Both the position numbers and the translations under genes were made by a program. Under the pieces are notes generated by a model. That model was not told the origin of the DNA. It did not search any database and saw only the letters and a program-made list of their open reading frames with translations. Of a stretch of 64,000 nucleotides of DNA, positions 43,791 to 53,385 are shown one piece after another (the stretch's first letter is position 1; every line of letters starts with the position of its first letter). The stretch comes from Bradyrhizobium sediminis (GTDB lineage Bacteria; Pseudomonadota; Alphaproteobacteria; Rhizobiales; Xanthobacteraceae): contig NZ_CP076134.1 of assembly GCF_018736085.1 (NCBI RefSeq), positions 3,482,501 through 3,546,500 of the forward strand. The letters run 5' to 3'.

Positions 43791-44873
43791 CTAAAGCTTG
43801 AGTTCGTCGGCGCCGATCTCGGCGAAGTAAGGCGCCACCATTTCGGGCGTCACGTCATCGATCCGAGCCGGCGACCATTTCGGGCTACGGTCCTTGTCGA
43901 TCACCGCGGCGCGCACGCCTTCGCGAAAATCGTCGCTGGCGAATACTTCCAGCGCGGCGCGATATTCCCGCACCAGGCATTGTTCCAGCGAGGACGCCGT
44001 CCGCGCCAGCCGCAGCAGTTTCAGCGCCACCACCATGCCGCGCGGCGACTTCTCGTTCAATGTCTTCAGCGTCGATTGCGCCAGTTCCGAGCTATCCGCC
44101 TGCAGCGCGGCGACGATATCCTGCATCCGATCAAAGCCAAACCAGCGGTCGATCTGCGGCTCGATCGCGGCAACCGGCCCCGCGGTCTCGCCGCTCGCGA
44201 AACCATCGATCACGCCCTTGACCTCCGCCGCCGTCGCGCCGGGACGAAGCTTCGTCAGCGCCTCGCGCAGGGCAGCCAGTTTGCCTGACGGCACCACCGC
44301 ATCGGCGAACCCGGCATATACCGCGTCGGGACCGTTCATGGTCTGGCCGGTGAGCCCAAAATAGGTGCCGACCTCGCCCGGCGAGCGCGCCAGCAGCCAT
44401 GTGCCGCCGACATCCGGGAAGAAGCCGAGGCCGACTTCCGGCATCGCGAGCTTGGTCCGCTCGGTGACGACGCGATGACTGCTGTGCGCGGACAGCCCGA
44501 CGCCGCCGCCCATCACGATGCCGTCCATGAAGGACACATAGGGTTTTGCGAACCTGGCGATGCGGGCGTTGAGAATGTACTCCTCGCGCCACAGGATCTT
44601 GCCGAGATCGCCTTTGACCTTCGAGCTCTCCCAGAGCGCGCGGATGTCGCCGCCGGCGCAGAGGCCGCGCTCGCCGGCGCCTTCCAGCAGGATCACGCCG
44701 ACCGCGGGATCTGCCTCGAATAGGTCGAGCGCCTTGTCGACGTCGCGAAACATCTCCAGCGTCACCGCGTTGATCGCCTTCGGCCGGTTGAGCCGGATCA
44801 CGCCGACGGCGCCCTCGCGCCGTGCGATCAGGTCGGGCTCCGGCGCCCCGGCAGCGGCAGTCGCCGCCGTCAT
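43791..44873 (-). CDS. 3-hydroxyisobutyryl-CoA hydrolase
   Basis: The 360-residue crotonase-fold protein has [14 protein letters not shown] (first oxyanion residue), [20 protein letters not shown] (second) and [20 protein letters not shown] with the catalytic Glu and Asp of the hydrolase subgroup. The C-terminal ECH_2 domain ([26 protein letters not shown]) confirms HIBCH over plain hydratases. The ATG overlaps the acyl-CoA dehydrogenase stop codon (ATGA), so translation is coupled. It releases CoA from 3-hydroxyisobutyryl-CoA. Confidence 0.94.
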   Translation of the reverse strand: MTAATAAAGAPEPDLIARREGAVGVIRLNRPKAINAVTLEMFRDVDKALDLFEADPAVGVILLEGAGERGLCAGGDIRALWESSKVKGDLGKILWREEYILNARIARFAKPYVSFMDGIVMGGGVGLSAHSSHRVVTERTKLAMPEVGLGFFPDVGGTWLLARSPGEVGTYFGLTGQTMNGPDAVYAGFADAVVPSGKLAALREALTKLRPGATAAEVKGVIDGFASGETAGPVAAIEPQIDRWFGFDRMQDIVAALQADSSELAQSTLKTLNEKSPRGMVVALKLLRLARTASSLEQCLVREYRAALEVFASDDFREGVRAAVIDKDRSPKWSPARIDDVTPEMVAPYFAEIGADELKL

Positions 44874-46015
44874 CGCGCGCCCTCGATCAATTTCCGCGAT
44901 ACGATCAGCCGCATGATTTCATTGGTGCCTTCGAGGATCTGGTGCACGCGCAGGTCGCGCACGATCTTTTCGATGCCGTATTCGCTGAGGTAGCCGTAAC
45001 CGCCGTGCAGTTGCAGCGCCTGGTTGGCGACTTCGAAGCCGACATCGGTGCCGAAGCGTTTGGCCATGGCGCACAGCATGGTGGCGTCCGCATCCTTGCG
45101 GTCGAGCGCCGCCGCCGCGCGCCAGACAAAGGTCCGCGCCGCCTCCAGTTCGGTCGCCATGTCGGCGAGGCGAAACTGCAGCGCCTGGAATTCGTCGAGG
45201 CGTTTGCCGAAGGCTTTCCGCTCTTTCATATAGGCGAGCGACTTGTCGAGCGCCGATTGCGCGCCGCCGAGCGAACAGGCCGCGATATTGATGCGGCCGC
45301 CATCGAGCCCGGCCATCGCGATCTTGAAACCGATGTCCTCGTCGCCGAGCCGGTTCTCGGCCGGCACCCGCGCGTTCTCGAAAATCACCGCGCGGGTCGG
45401 CTGCGCGTTCCAGCCCATCTTGCGTTCGTTGGCGCCGAACGACAGCCCCGGCGTGTCGCCCTCGATCACCAGCGTCGAGATGCCGCCGGGCCCGTCGCCG
45501 CCGGTCCGTACCATCACCACATAGAGATCGCCCTTGCCGGCGCCGGAGATGAACTGCTTCTGGCCGTTCAGCACATAATGGTCGCCGTCGCGCACCGCGC
45601 GGGTGCGCAGCGCCGCGGCATCCGATCCGGAGCCCGGCTCGGTCAGGCAGTAGCTCGCCAGCAATTCCATGGTGCAGAGCTTCGGCAACCATTTCCGGCG
45701 CTGCGCGTCGTTGCCATAGGCGTCGATCATCCACGAGGCCATGTTGTGGATCGAGATGAAGGCCGACACCGTCGGACAGCCCTGTGCCAGCGCCTCGAAG
45801 ATCAGCGCGGCGTCGAACCGCGTCATGTCAGAGCCGCCGACGTCGTCCCGGATATAGACGCCGCCGATGCCGAGGCCGGCGGCCTCGCGCATCACGTCGA
45901 CCGGAAAATGCTTCTCCTCGTCCCAGCGGATCGCATGCGGCGCGATTTTTTCCGCGGCAAAATCCCGCGCCATATCGCGAACCGCAATCTGGTCCTCGTT
46001 GAGAGCGAACTGCAT
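44870..46015 (-). CDS. Acyl-CoA dehydrogenase, probable isobutyryl-CoA dehydrogenase
   Basis: The 381-residue flavoprotein has the N-, middle and C-domains of acyl-CoA dehydrogenases: [40 protein letters not shown] and [20 protein letters not shown], followed by the catalytic Glu in [12 protein letters not shown] (about 369). Its place between mmsA and the HIBYL-CoA hydrolase makes isobutyryl-CoA the likely substrate. It lies 15 bp after the mmsA stop codon. Electrons would pass to ETF. Confidence 0.93.
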   Translation of the reverse strand: MQFALNEDQIAVRDMARDFAAEKIAPHAIRWDEEKHFPVDVMREAAGLGIGGVYIRDDVGGSDMTRFDAALIFEALAQGCPTVSAFISIHNMASWMIDAYGNDAQRRKWLPKLCTMELLASYCLTEPGSGSDAAALRTRAVRDGDHYVLNGQKQFISGAGKGDLYVVMVRTGGDGPGGISTLVIEGDTPGLSFGANERKMGWNAQPTRAVIFENARVPAENRLGDEDIGFKIAMAGLDGGRINIAACSLGGAQSALDKSLAYMKERKAFGKRLDEFQALQFRLADMATELEAARTFVWRAAAALDRKDADATMLCAMAKRFGTDVGFEVANQALQLHGGYGYLSEYGIEKIVRDLRVHQILEGTNEIMRLIVSRKLIEGAR

Positions 46016-46030
46016 CTGCTACCGGGGCGT

Positions 46031-47527
46031 CTACTTCATGGTCGGAATCGAGAACTCCGCGCCTTCCTTGACGCCGGACGGCCAGCGCGAAGTCACCGTC
46101 TTGGTCTTGGTGTAGAAGCGCACGGAATCCGGGCCATATTGATTGAGATCGCCGAAACCGGAACGCTTCCAGCCGCCGAAGGTGTAGTAGGCGACCGGCA
46201 CCGGGATCGGCACGTTGATCCCGACCATGCCGACATTGACCCTGGCCGCGAAGTCGCGCGCGGCGTCGCCATCGCGCGTGAAGATCGCCACGCCGTTGCC
46301 GTAGTCGTGTTCGGACGGCAGTCTCAGCGCCTCATCGTAATCATGGGCGCGCACGACCGACAGCACAGGACCGAAAATCTCTTCCTTGTAGATTCGCATG
46401 TCCTTGGTGACGTTGTCGAACAGACAACCACCCATGTAAAAGCCGTTCTCATAGCCCTGCATCTTGAAGCCGCGGCCGTCGACGGCGAGTTTGGCGCCCT
46501 CCTTGATGCCGATCTCGACGTAGTTCCTGACGCGATTGAGTGCCTCCTTGGTCACAAGCGGACCGAAATCGGCAGTTGGATCGATCGAGGGCCCGATCTT
46601 CAGATTCTCGACGCGCGGAATCAGCTTTTCCATCAGCCGGTCGGCCGTGGTCTTGCCAACGGGAACCGCCACCGATACGGCCATGCAGCGCTCGCCCGCA
46701 GCGCCGTATCCGGCGCCGACCAGCGCGTCCACGGTCTGATCCATGTCGGCGTCAGGCATGATGATGGCGTGGTTCTTGGCGCCGCCAAAGCATTGTGCGC
46801 GCTTGCCGGTCGCCGCTGCCCGTTCATAGATATACTGCGCAATCGGCGAAGAGCCGACGAAGCCGACGGCACGGATGTCGGGATCGTCGAGGATGGCGTC
46901 GACCGCTTCCTTGTCGCCGTTGACCACGTTGAGGATGCCCGGCGGGAGCCCCGCCTCCAGCATCAGTTCTGCGAGCCTCATCGGCACGCCGGGGTCTCGT
47001 TCCGATGGCTTCAGGATGAAGGCATTGCCGCAGGCGATCGCGGGCGCGAATTTCCACATCGGAATCATCGCCGGAAAATTGAACGGTGTAATGCCGGCGA
47101 CGACTCCCAAAGGCTGGCGCATCGAATAGATATCAATGCCCGGGCCAGCGCCTTCGGTATATTCACCCTTCATCAATTGCGGAATGCCGAGAGCGAACTC
47201 CACCACCTCGACGCCGCGCAGAATGTCGCCCTTCGCGTCGGGAAGGGTCTTGCCATGTTCGCGGGCGAGCAATTCGGCCAGGGCATCATTGTCACGCGCC
47301 ACCAGCTCGAGGAATTTCATGAGAACGCGAACCCGGCGCTGCGGGTTGGTGGCGCCCCATTCCGGCTGCGCGGCCTTGGCGTTCTCGACGGCGGCGCGCA
47401 GCTCGGCCTTGGTGGCCAGATCGACCTTGGCCTGGACCATACCGGTCATCGGCTCGAAAACGTCGGCCGTCCGCCCCGATGTGCCCTTGACCTCGCGGCC
47501 GCCGATGAAATGTCCGATTAAGCGCAT
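46031..47527 (-). CDS. mmsA: Methylmalonate-semialdehyde dehydrogenase (CoA-acylating)
   Basis: The 498-residue aldehyde dehydrogenase converts methylmalonate semialdehyde to propionyl-CoA. It has GITPFNFPAMIPMWKFAPAI, FVGSSPIAQYIYERAAATGK, the catalytic Cys281 in AAGERCMAVSVAV and the MMSDH-typical KNHAIIMPDADMDQ. AGGGAG lies 9 bases before the ATG. It is the first gene of the minus-strand run (mmsA, dehydrogenase, hydrolase, mmsB, synthetase, MaoC, SDR) and is divergent from a LysR gene, its likely regulator. Confidence 0.96.
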   Translation of the reverse strand: MRLIGHFIGGREVKGTSGRTADVFEPMTGMVQAKVDLATKAELRAAVENAKAAQPEWGATNPQRRVRVLMKFLELVARDNDALAELLAREHGKTLPDAKGDILRGVEVVEFALGIPQLMKGEYTEGAGPGIDIYSMRQPLGVVAGITPFNFPAMIPMWKFAPAIACGNAFILKPSERDPGVPMRLAELMLEAGLPPGILNVVNGDKEAVDAILDDPDIRAVGFVGSSPIAQYIYERAAATGKRAQCFGGAKNHAIIMPDADMDQTVDALVGAGYGAAGERCMAVSVAVPVGKTTADRLMEKLIPRVENLKIGPSIDPTADFGPLVTKEALNRVRNYVEIGIKEGAKLAVDGRGFKMQGYENGFYMGGCLFDNVTKDMRIYKEEIFGPVLSVVRAHDYDEALRLPSEHDYGNGVAIFTRDGDAARDFAARVNVGMVGINVPIPVPVAYYTFGGWKRSGFGDLNQYGPDSVRFYTKTKTVTSRWPSGVKEGAEFSIPTMK

Positions 47528-47607
47528 TGAATGATCTCCCTGGTCCCGGCTGGATCGCTTTCAGACCCTTTGGACCCGCATTTTGTAGTATTCAAGTCCG
47601 AGATGTT

Positions 47608-47622
47608 GCACCATAGATGTGC
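47608..47622. promoter_or_regulatory. Possible LysR-type binding site between mmsA and the LysR gene
   Basis: GCAC-N7-GTGC forms a 15-bp interrupted palindrome in the 99-bp divergent region, 5 bp before the proposed LysR start. LysR boxes (T-N11-A) often lie in such places. Support is only symmetry and position. Confidence 0.25.
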
Positions 47623-47626
47623 GGAA

Positions 47627-48541
47627 ATGCAGGATCAAGGCGGCACGATCGATTGGGATGACTTCCGCTTCGTGCTGGCCATCGTGCGCGGCGGATCGGT
47701 CTCCGCGGCTGCCAAACAACTCGGCGTCGATCATGCCACAGTGATCCGGCGCGTCGACCGGCTGGAACGCCACCTTTCGGCAAAGCTGTTCGACCGCCGC
47801 AAGAGCGGATACCTCTTGACCGAAGCCGGCCAGCGCGTCGCCGACAGCGCGGAGGCGATGGAATCGACCATCGTCGCCAACCAGGAGGCGGTCGGCGGGT
47901 CGCGCGCCCACCTGACCGGCGCCGTGCGGATCGGCGCGCCCGACGGCTTCGGCAGCCACTTCCTGGCCTCGCGGCTGGTGCGGTTCACCGAGCGCTACCC
48001 GGATCTCGACCTGCAACTCGTCGCCACGGCCCGGCTGTTCAGCCTGTCGAAACGCGAGGCCGACATCGCGATCAGCCTGTCGATGCCGAAGGAAGGCCGG
48101 ATCGTCGGGCGCAAGCTGCTCGACTACAGCCTCGGGCTCTATGCCGCGCCGGCCTATCTCGATCGTTTCCCTGAAATCGCAACGCGCAGCGATCTGCCCC
48201 GGCACCGCTTCGTCGGCTACATCGAGGACTTGCTGTTCACGCCCGAGCTGGACTATCTGCCGCAGGTCTCGCCGAAGATTTCGGCCAAATTCCGCAGCGC
48301 CAATCTGATCGCGCAGCTCAACGCCACCATCGCCGGATTCGGGATTGCGGTGCTGCCGCACTTCATGGCGACCACGCATCCCGAACTACGGCCGGTGTTG
48401 CCGGACGAAATCTCGATCTCGCGCACCTTCTGGCTTCTGATGCACGCCGACAGCAAGGACCTGGCGCGGATTCGCGCCGTCGCCGATTACATTTACGAGA
48501 CGGTGGAGAGCGAGCGGTCGCTGTTCAACCGGCCAACCTAA
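47627..48541 (+). CDS. LysR-family transcriptional regulator
   Basis: The 304-residue regulator has an N-terminal HTH (WDDFRFVLAIVRGGSVSAAA, VDHATVIRRVDRLERHL) and a LysR substrate-binding domain (TGAVRIGAPDGFGSHFLASR, GFGIAVLPHFMA). The HTH follows the ISWDDLRxFLAV pattern of the group. The ATG at 47627 is favoured as it precedes the HTH; frames open at 47531 and 47603 cannot be excluded. It is divergent from mmsA and probably controls the valine-degradation run. Its stop overlaps that of the convergent TetR gene. Confidence 0.88.
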   Translation: MQDQGGTIDWDDFRFVLAIVRGGSVSAAAKQLGVDHATVIRRVDRLERHLSAKLFDRRKSGYLLTEAGQRVADSAEAMESTIVANQEAVGGSRAHLTGAVRIGAPDGFGSHFLASRLVRFTERYPDLDLQLVATARLFSLSKREADIAISLSMPKEGRIVGRKLLDYSLGLYAAPAYLDRFPEIATRSDLPRHRFVGYIEDLLFTPELDYLPQVSPKISAKFRSANLIAQLNATIAGFGIAVLPHFMATTHPELRPVLPDEISISRTFWLLMHADSKDLARIRAVADYIYETVESERSLFNRPT

Positions 48542-49152
48542 TTCGACCGGGATTTCCTCGCCGCAGGCTTCGCCGGCGCCGCGCGGCCCAGCGTGGCCTC
48601 GCGCCCGGCGCCCAGAATTTCATTGGAGAACTCCCCGGTGCCGGCGATGCGGGCCAGCACCAGCGTGCCCACCATGGTCGCTAGCGCTGATATCGCCTGC
48701 TTGCGCGCGGCCTTGCGCGTCAGTTCCGGAAGCTGCGCCGCCAGCATGTCGATCATCTCCTCCAGTTTGGCCGCGAACGCCTTGCGGGCCTTCGGGCTCT
48801 CACGGGCGATTTCCGCGCCCAGCGCTGTCAGCGAGCAGCCATGGCCGGGATCGTCGCGATGCAGCGAGGTCAGATAGGAATCCACGATCGCCGCCAGCCG
48901 CTTTTCCGGCGCCGTCGCTGCGGCAAGCTTGCGCCAGTGCTCGGTCGAGCGGTCCATCGCATAGCCGAAGGCCTCGATCACCAGCGCTTCCCGGGAATCG
49001 AAGTGGGCGTAGAACCCGCCATGGGTCAGCCCGGCCTCTTTCATCAGGTCGGCGACGCCGATGCCGTGCGCACCCTTTTCGCGAAGCCGCACCGAGGCTT
49101 TCTTCACGATCCGGGCGTGGGTCTCGAGCTTGTGTTCCCTGGAATAGCGCAT
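48538..49152 (-). CDS. TetR-family transcriptional regulator
   Basis: The 204-residue protein has a TetR HTH (ETHARIVKKASVRLREKGAH, VADLMKEAGLTHGGFYAHFD) and a helical ligand-binding part with HGCSLTALGAEIAR (the TetR_C_LfrA-like Cys/Leu pattern). The ending is Ala/Lys/Arg-rich. The ATG at 49152 is taken; 49164 is an alternative. The gene ends tail-to-tail with the LysR gene (2-3 bp overlap) and follows the PaaI-type gene on the same strand. The target is unknown, probably acyl-CoA or aromatic genes nearby. Confidence 0.85.
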   Translation of the reverse strand: MRYSREHKLETHARIVKKASVRLREKGAHGIGVADLMKEAGLTHGGFYAHFDSREALVIEAFGYAMDRSTEHWRKLAAATAPEKRLAAIVDSYLTSLHRDDPGHGCSLTALGAEIARESPKARKAFAAKLEEMIDMLAAQLPELTRKAARKQAISALATMVGTLVLARIAGTGEFSNEILGAGREATLGRAAPAKPAARKSRSN

Positions 49153-49224
49153 CGGCGGTCCCATAAGATGTTTGCAGTCATATAAAGGCACCTGATAGCA
49201 TTTGGCGCCGAACAATGCTGCATC

Positions 49225-49782
49225 TTATTTGGTTCGAGAGGCTTCGCCGACCATCGAGAACGTCGCTGTCGCGTGCACTGCTAGATTGCCGCTGCCGTCG
49301 CGGACCGAGCCTTCGGCATAGCTGGTCTGGCGGCCGAGCTTGATAAGCCTTCCCTCAGCGGAAATCGTACCCGACTTGACCGACAGCGGCCGCAGATAGC
49401 TGAGCTTCAGGTCGAGGGTGACCGCGCCCTGCCCGGCCGGCAGCATGGTGGAGATCGCGCAGCCCATGGCGGTGTCGAGCAAGGCCGCTGCGGTCGCCCC
49501 ATGCAGCAACCCGATGGTGTTTTCGAGCGCCTCGTGCGGCTCCAGTTCCATCACGATCCAGCCGGGCTCGGCGACGCGCAGCCGAAAATCGATCAGCCGG
49601 GCCATCGGCGGCTCCGGCAGGATGCCGTCGCGGATCGCCCGCATCGTCTCCAGCCCCGACATCCCGGCGGCCGCCTTCGCCACCGGCCCCGGCGTCTGCC
49701 AGTCCACCACCCGTTCCCGCCTCCGCGCCGCCGTGAAAAGGTCGGTGGATTCCGCCGTATCAATGCTGTCGGCCACGGTCAT
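49225..49782 (-). CDS. PaaI-family hot-dog thioesterase
   Basis: The 185-residue protein has a hot-dog thioesterase domain with the PaaI/4HBT pattern: ENTIGLLHGATAAALLDTAM (H-G-x-x-x-x-x-x-D), GAVTLDLKLSYLRPL and GRLIKLGRQTSYAEGSVRDG. It probably hydrolyses aryl- or acyl-CoA esters. The ATG at 49782 is preceded by GGGGGAG; about 45 residues before the domain are not conserved. It is in a run with the TetR gene. Confidence 0.88.
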   Translation of the reverse strand: MTVADSIDTAESTDLFTAARRRERVVDWQTPGPVAKAAAGMSGLETMRAIRDGILPEPPMARLIDFRLRVAEPGWIVMELEPHEALENTIGLLHGATAAALLDTAMGCAISTMLPAGQGAVTLDLKLSYLRPLSVKSGTISAEGRLIKLGRQTSYAEGSVRDGSGNLAVHATATFSMVGEASRTK

Positions 49783-49948
49783 GGGCTCCCCCTGGTTATA
49801 GATGACGATCATCATATTATAGCAGCGGCCGCCGCTTCGCAACGGGTGGGCGGTCCCGGCGGCGATCGGCCGGGCGCACTACTTGACAAGGCGACGTTTT
49901 GCCGGGAAGTGGCACCAACCGCGCACTTCACGAACTGCGAGACCGTCC

Positions 49949-50719
49949 ATGGAAATGCTCAATCCCCATTGCGGCGTCGACCGAGACCCGCGCGGCGTCG
50001 TCCGCCTGACCATCTGCAATGCCGGCTCGCTCAACATCCTGGGCACCCCGGCCATCAACGGCGTTCGCGAAGGGCTGGAGGCACTTGCCGACGACAAGCA
50101 GATCCGCGTGCTGGTCATCGCCGGGCAAAGCGAAAAGAGCATGATCGGCGGCGCCGACATCAAGGAAATGGCGAAGCTCGATCAGGCCTCGGCGGAGAAA
50201 TTCATCACCGGCCTGCGCGATCTCTGCGAGGCCGCGCGCGCGTTTCCGGCGCCGGTCATTGCGCGGATGCCGGGCTGGTGCCTCGGCGGCGGGCTCGAAT
50301 TCGCCGCCGCCTGCGACTTCCGGATCGCCTCGCACGATGCCCATTTCGGCATGCCCGAAGTTCGCGTCGGCATCCCCTCGGTCATCCACGCAGCGCTGTT
50401 GCCGCGGCTGATCGGCTGGGGCCGCGCCCGCTGGCTGGTCATGACGGCGGAGAATATCGACGCACCCACCGCGCTGGCCTGGGGACTGATCGATGTGGTC
50501 GCGCCATCAGGCGGGCTTGATGCCGCGGTGGAGACGACGGTAGTGGCGCTGCTGGAATGCGGCCCCGAGGCGCTGCGCGCGCAGAAGGCGCTGCTCCGGC
50601 AATGGGAAGAACTGCCGCTGAAAGAATCCGTCGATCTCTCGATCGGCGTGTTCGGGCAATCCTTCCTGACCGGCGAGCCGCAGCGGTTGATGCAGGGTTT
50701 TATCAATCGCAAGCGGTAG
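49949..50719 (+). CDS. Enoyl-CoA hydratase/isomerase family protein
   Basis: The 256-residue crotonase-fold protein has IGGADIKEMAKL (first oxyanion loop) and MPGWCLGGGLEFAAACDFRI (second), with MPEVRVGIPSVIHAALLPRL following. The usual second catalytic Glu in the G-x-x-P-x-x-G region reads VRVGIPSVI, so it may not be a standard hydratase. The start at 49949 is chosen by the domain; 49955 is possible. It is divergent from the thioesterase gene and convergent with the next hydratase gene. Confidence 0.85.
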   Translation: MEMLNPHCGVDRDPRGVVRLTICNAGSLNILGTPAINGVREGLEALADDKQIRVLVIAGQSEKSMIGGADIKEMAKLDQASAEKFITGLRDLCEAARAFPAPVIARMPGWCLGGGLEFAAACDFRIASHDAHFGMPEVRVGIPSVIHAALLPRLIGWGRARWLVMTAENIDAPTALAWGLIDVVAPSGGLDAAVETTVVALLECGPEALRAQKALLRQWEELPLKESVDLSIGVFGQSFLTGEPQRLMQGFINRKR

Positions 50720-50723
50720 GCGT

Positions 50724-51539
50724 TCAGCGGCCCTCGAATTTCGGCTCGCGTTTCTCCATGAAGGCTTTGATGCCTTCGTGCATGTCCTGCGTCTTGAACA
50801 GCGGCAGGAGCTGCAGATAGACGTGATGCACATGGTCCGGAAAGGTCTCGTTGAGCCCCATTCGCATCATCCGCTTGGCGGCCTGCACCGCCAACGGCGC
50901 ATTGGCCGCGATCTCGCGCGCCACGGCGCGCGCCCGCCTCATCAGTTCCGCGTCCGGCACCACCTCGTTGGCGAGGCCCCAATCGAGGCATTCGCGCGCG
51001 CTGAGCGTGCGTCCGGTGAAGATCAGTTCGGAAGCCTTGGCCCAGCCGATCATCCGCGGCAGGAACCAGGTGCCGCCGGACTCCGGCACCACGCCGCGCT
51101 TGACGAAGGCCGCCGCGAGCTTTGCCGACTCCGCCATGATGCGGATGTCGCAGCCGAGCGCGGTGTCCATGCCGTAGCCGGCCGCGCCGCCATTGACTGC
51201 GCAGATCGTCGGCTTGTCCATCGCTTGCAGCACCGTCGGTGGGGTGTTGCGCAGATCGAGCGACGTCGACGAGGACGCCGCGCTGATCCCGTCCCCGCTG
51301 CGCTCCTTGCGCAGATCGAGGCCGGCGCAGAAGGCGCGGCCGTTGCCGGTCAGGATGACGCACCGCACCGCTCTATCCTCGTTGGCCCTGATCAGGAGCC
51401 GCGTGAGGTCGTTCAGCATCGGCCCGGAGATCGTATTCATGCGCTCGGGCGCATTGAGCGTGATGACCGCAATGCCGTCATCGACGTCGTACAGGACTTC
51501 GCTGGATTCGGTCTGCTCGGCGCGTGCGGGTTGATTCAT
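50724..51539 (-). CDS. Enoyl-CoA hydratase/isomerase family protein
   Basis: The 271-residue crotonase-fold protein has AFCAGLDLRKERSGDG (first oxyanion loop), NGGAAGYGMDTALGCDIRIM (second) and KRGVVPESGGTWFLPRMIG, with the acidic residues Glu and Ser-Gly-Gly typical of isomerase-like crotonases. AAAGAGACG lies upstream of the ATG at 51539. It ends 4 bp from the convergent hydratase gene and is divergent from the MhpA-like hydroxylase gene, so the block could serve one aromatic or fatty-acid pathway. Confidence 0.88.
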   Translation of the reverse strand: MNQPARAEQTESSEVLYDVDDGIAVITLNAPERMNTISGPMLNDLTRLLIRANEDRAVRCVILTGNGRAFCAGLDLRKERSGDGISAASSSTSLDLRNTPPTVLQAMDKPTICAVNGGAAGYGMDTALGCDIRIMAESAKLAAAFVKRGVVPESGGTWFLPRMIGWAKASELIFTGRTLSARECLDWGLANEVVPDAELMRRARAVAREIAANAPLAVQAAKRMMRMGLNETFPDHVHHVYLQLLPLFKTQDMHEGIKAFMEKREPKFEGR

Positions 51540-51693
51540 CGTAAGCGTCTCTTTCAATCGCGAAGGTGGGCGGTGATCGCATTCCGGCGCATGCTGCCTT
51601 GCCATCCTGCCTCTTTCAAGCTGTAGTCCACCGGACGCCTATCGTAAACGAAGCCGCACAGCCGGCCTGAGAACAAGACAAAACGGGAAACGC

Positions 51694-53385
51694 ATGAGAC
51701 CTGCCGGCAAAGGGCCGCTCGATTCGCTCTATTTTCACTATCCGACCTTCCCGGCCCGGCATGTCCCCGAGCTCGACGGCCTCGCGGCGCGTCATCCGGT
51801 CGTGATCGTCGGCGCCGGCCCGATCGGCATGACCGCGGCGCTGGTGCTGGTGCGACACGGAATCCGCAGCGTGCTTCTCGACCGCAAGGACACGTTCAAC
51901 GACGGCAGCCGCGCCATCTGCATCGCGCGGCCGAGCATGCATATCCTGGAGCGCATCGGGGCGGTCAAACCCTTCGTCGAAAAGGCACTGGGCTGGCGCT
52001 TCGGCCGCAGCTACTACCGCGGCGAGCAGATCTTCCGGCTGGAGATGCCGTGTCCGCCCGGCGAGAAATACCTGCCGATGTACAATCTGCAGCAGCAATA
52101 TATCGAAAAGTTCCTGCACGACGCGGTCGCAGCCTGCGACCTCGTCGACATGCGCTGGCAGAGCGAGGTCGCTGGCATCGAATGCCGCAACGACGGCGTG
52201 TCGCTCAGTGTTTCGTCCCCCGCCGGCGACTACCGCCTTGATGCAGATTACGTGCTCGCCGCCGACGGCGCGCGCTCGCCGGTTCGCTCACAGCTGGGCC
52301 TGCGCCTGAAGGGCGAGAACTACGAAGGCAAATATGTCATCGCGGATATCCGCATGGATCACGACTTTCCGACCGAGCGCCGCGCCTTTTTCGAGCCGAG
52401 CGGCAATCCCGGCGGCACCGTGCTGATCCACAAGCAGCCCGATGATATCTGGCGGGTGGACTACCAGCTCCGCGAAGGCGAGAGCGAGGAAGAGGCCTTG
52501 CGCGAGGAGAACATCCGCGCCCGCGTCGGCGCCATCCTCAGGGATATCGACCACGACAAGCCGTGGGAACTGGAGTGGTGGAGCATCTATTCCGCCAACA
52601 CACTGTGTCTCGACGACTACCGCCACGGCCGGGTGTTCTTCATCGGCGACGCCGCCCATATCGTGCCGATCTTCGGAGTGCGCGGTCTCAACAACGGCCT
52701 GGCCGACGCCGACAATCTCGGCTGGAAGCTCGCAGCCGTGCTCAAGGGCGAGGCGGACGAAACACTGCTCGACAGCTACTCGCCGGAGCGGCGCGGCGCC
52801 ACGCTGGATGTGTTCGCCAACGCCACTAAGAGCACCCGTTTCATGACCCCGCCGACCCGCGGCTGGCGGCTGGCGCGGGAAGCGGTGCTCTCGCTCAGCC
52901 TGAAGCACGAATTTCCTCGCGGCCTCGCCAATCCCAGGCAGATGCAGCCCTACACCTATTCGGAAAGCCCGCTGACACCCTATACCCGCCGCGATGCGGA
53001 GTTTGTGGCCGGACCGGTCAGCGGCAGCGTCTCGCCCAACGCCAGGCTGGCCGACGGCAACTATCTTCTGGATCGCGCCGGCGATGGCCTGACCGCGATC
53101 CTGTTCGGCGACGGCGCGGCGAATGCCGAACAGGCCGAACTTCTCAACCAACTTGGCAAGCTCGACCGGCGCTTCGTTGCATTACGGATTCAACGCCAGG
53201 GCTCCGCGGCCACGGCGGGAGCGATTGCCGATGCGGATGGCGAAATCGCCCGGCTGTTCGATGCGCAGCCGGGAACGCTCTATCTGCTGCGTCCGGACTT
53301 GCACATTGCCGGGCGCTGGAAGACCATCGCTGCCGACGAAGTCCTGCACACTGCGAGCCTTTGTCTGGGGAGAACAGCGCCATGA
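51694..53385 (+). CDS. FAD-dependent hydroxylase, MhpA-like
   Basis: The 563-residue flavoprotein monooxygenase of the PheA/TfdB/MhpA group has the FAD site VVIVGAGPIGMTAALVLVRH (about 36-55), the DG motif YVLAADGARSPVRSQLGL and the second FAD motif VFFIGDAAHIVPIFGVRGLN. The C-terminal thioredoxin-like domain of the group is present (RLADGNYLLDRAGDGLTAIL). It would hydroxylate an aromatic acid with NAD(P)H and O2; the substrate is unknown. It is coupled by ATGA overlap to a DUF2783 gene. Confidence 0.9.
   Translation: MRPAGKGPLDSLYFHYPTFPARHVPELDGLAARHPVVIVGAGPIGMTAALVLVRHGIRSVLLDRKDTFNDGSRAICIARPSMHILERIGAVKPFVEKALGWRFGRSYYRGEQIFRLEMPCPPGEKYLPMYNLQQQYIEKFLHDAVAACDLVDMRWQSEVAGIECRNDGVSLSVSSPAGDYRLDADYVLAADGARSPVRSQLGLRLKGENYEGKYVIADIRMDHDFPTERRAFFEPSGNPGGTVLIHKQPDDIWRVDYQLREGESEEEALREENIRARVGAILRDIDHDKPWELEWWSIYSANTLCLDDYRHGRVFFIGDAAHIVPIFGVRGLNNGLADADNLGWKLAAVLKGEADETLLDSYSPERRGATLDVFANATKSTRFMTPPTRGWRLAREAVLSLSLKHEFPRGLANPRQMQPYTYSESPLTPYTRRDAEFVAGPVSGSVSPNARLADGNYLLDRAGDGLTAILFGDGAANAEQAELLNQLGKLDRRFVALRIQRQGSAATAGAIADADGEIARLFDAQPGTLYLLRPDLHIAGRWKTIAADEVLHTASLCLGRTAP

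Noticed and set aside
44822..47521. An 899-codon plus-strand open frame
   Set aside because: It is the antisense shadow of mmsA, the acyl-CoA dehydrogenase and the hydrolase genes. Its composition (very rich in His, Arg, Asp and Gly) is typical of high-GC antisense frames, and the minus-strand genes have full family motifs.
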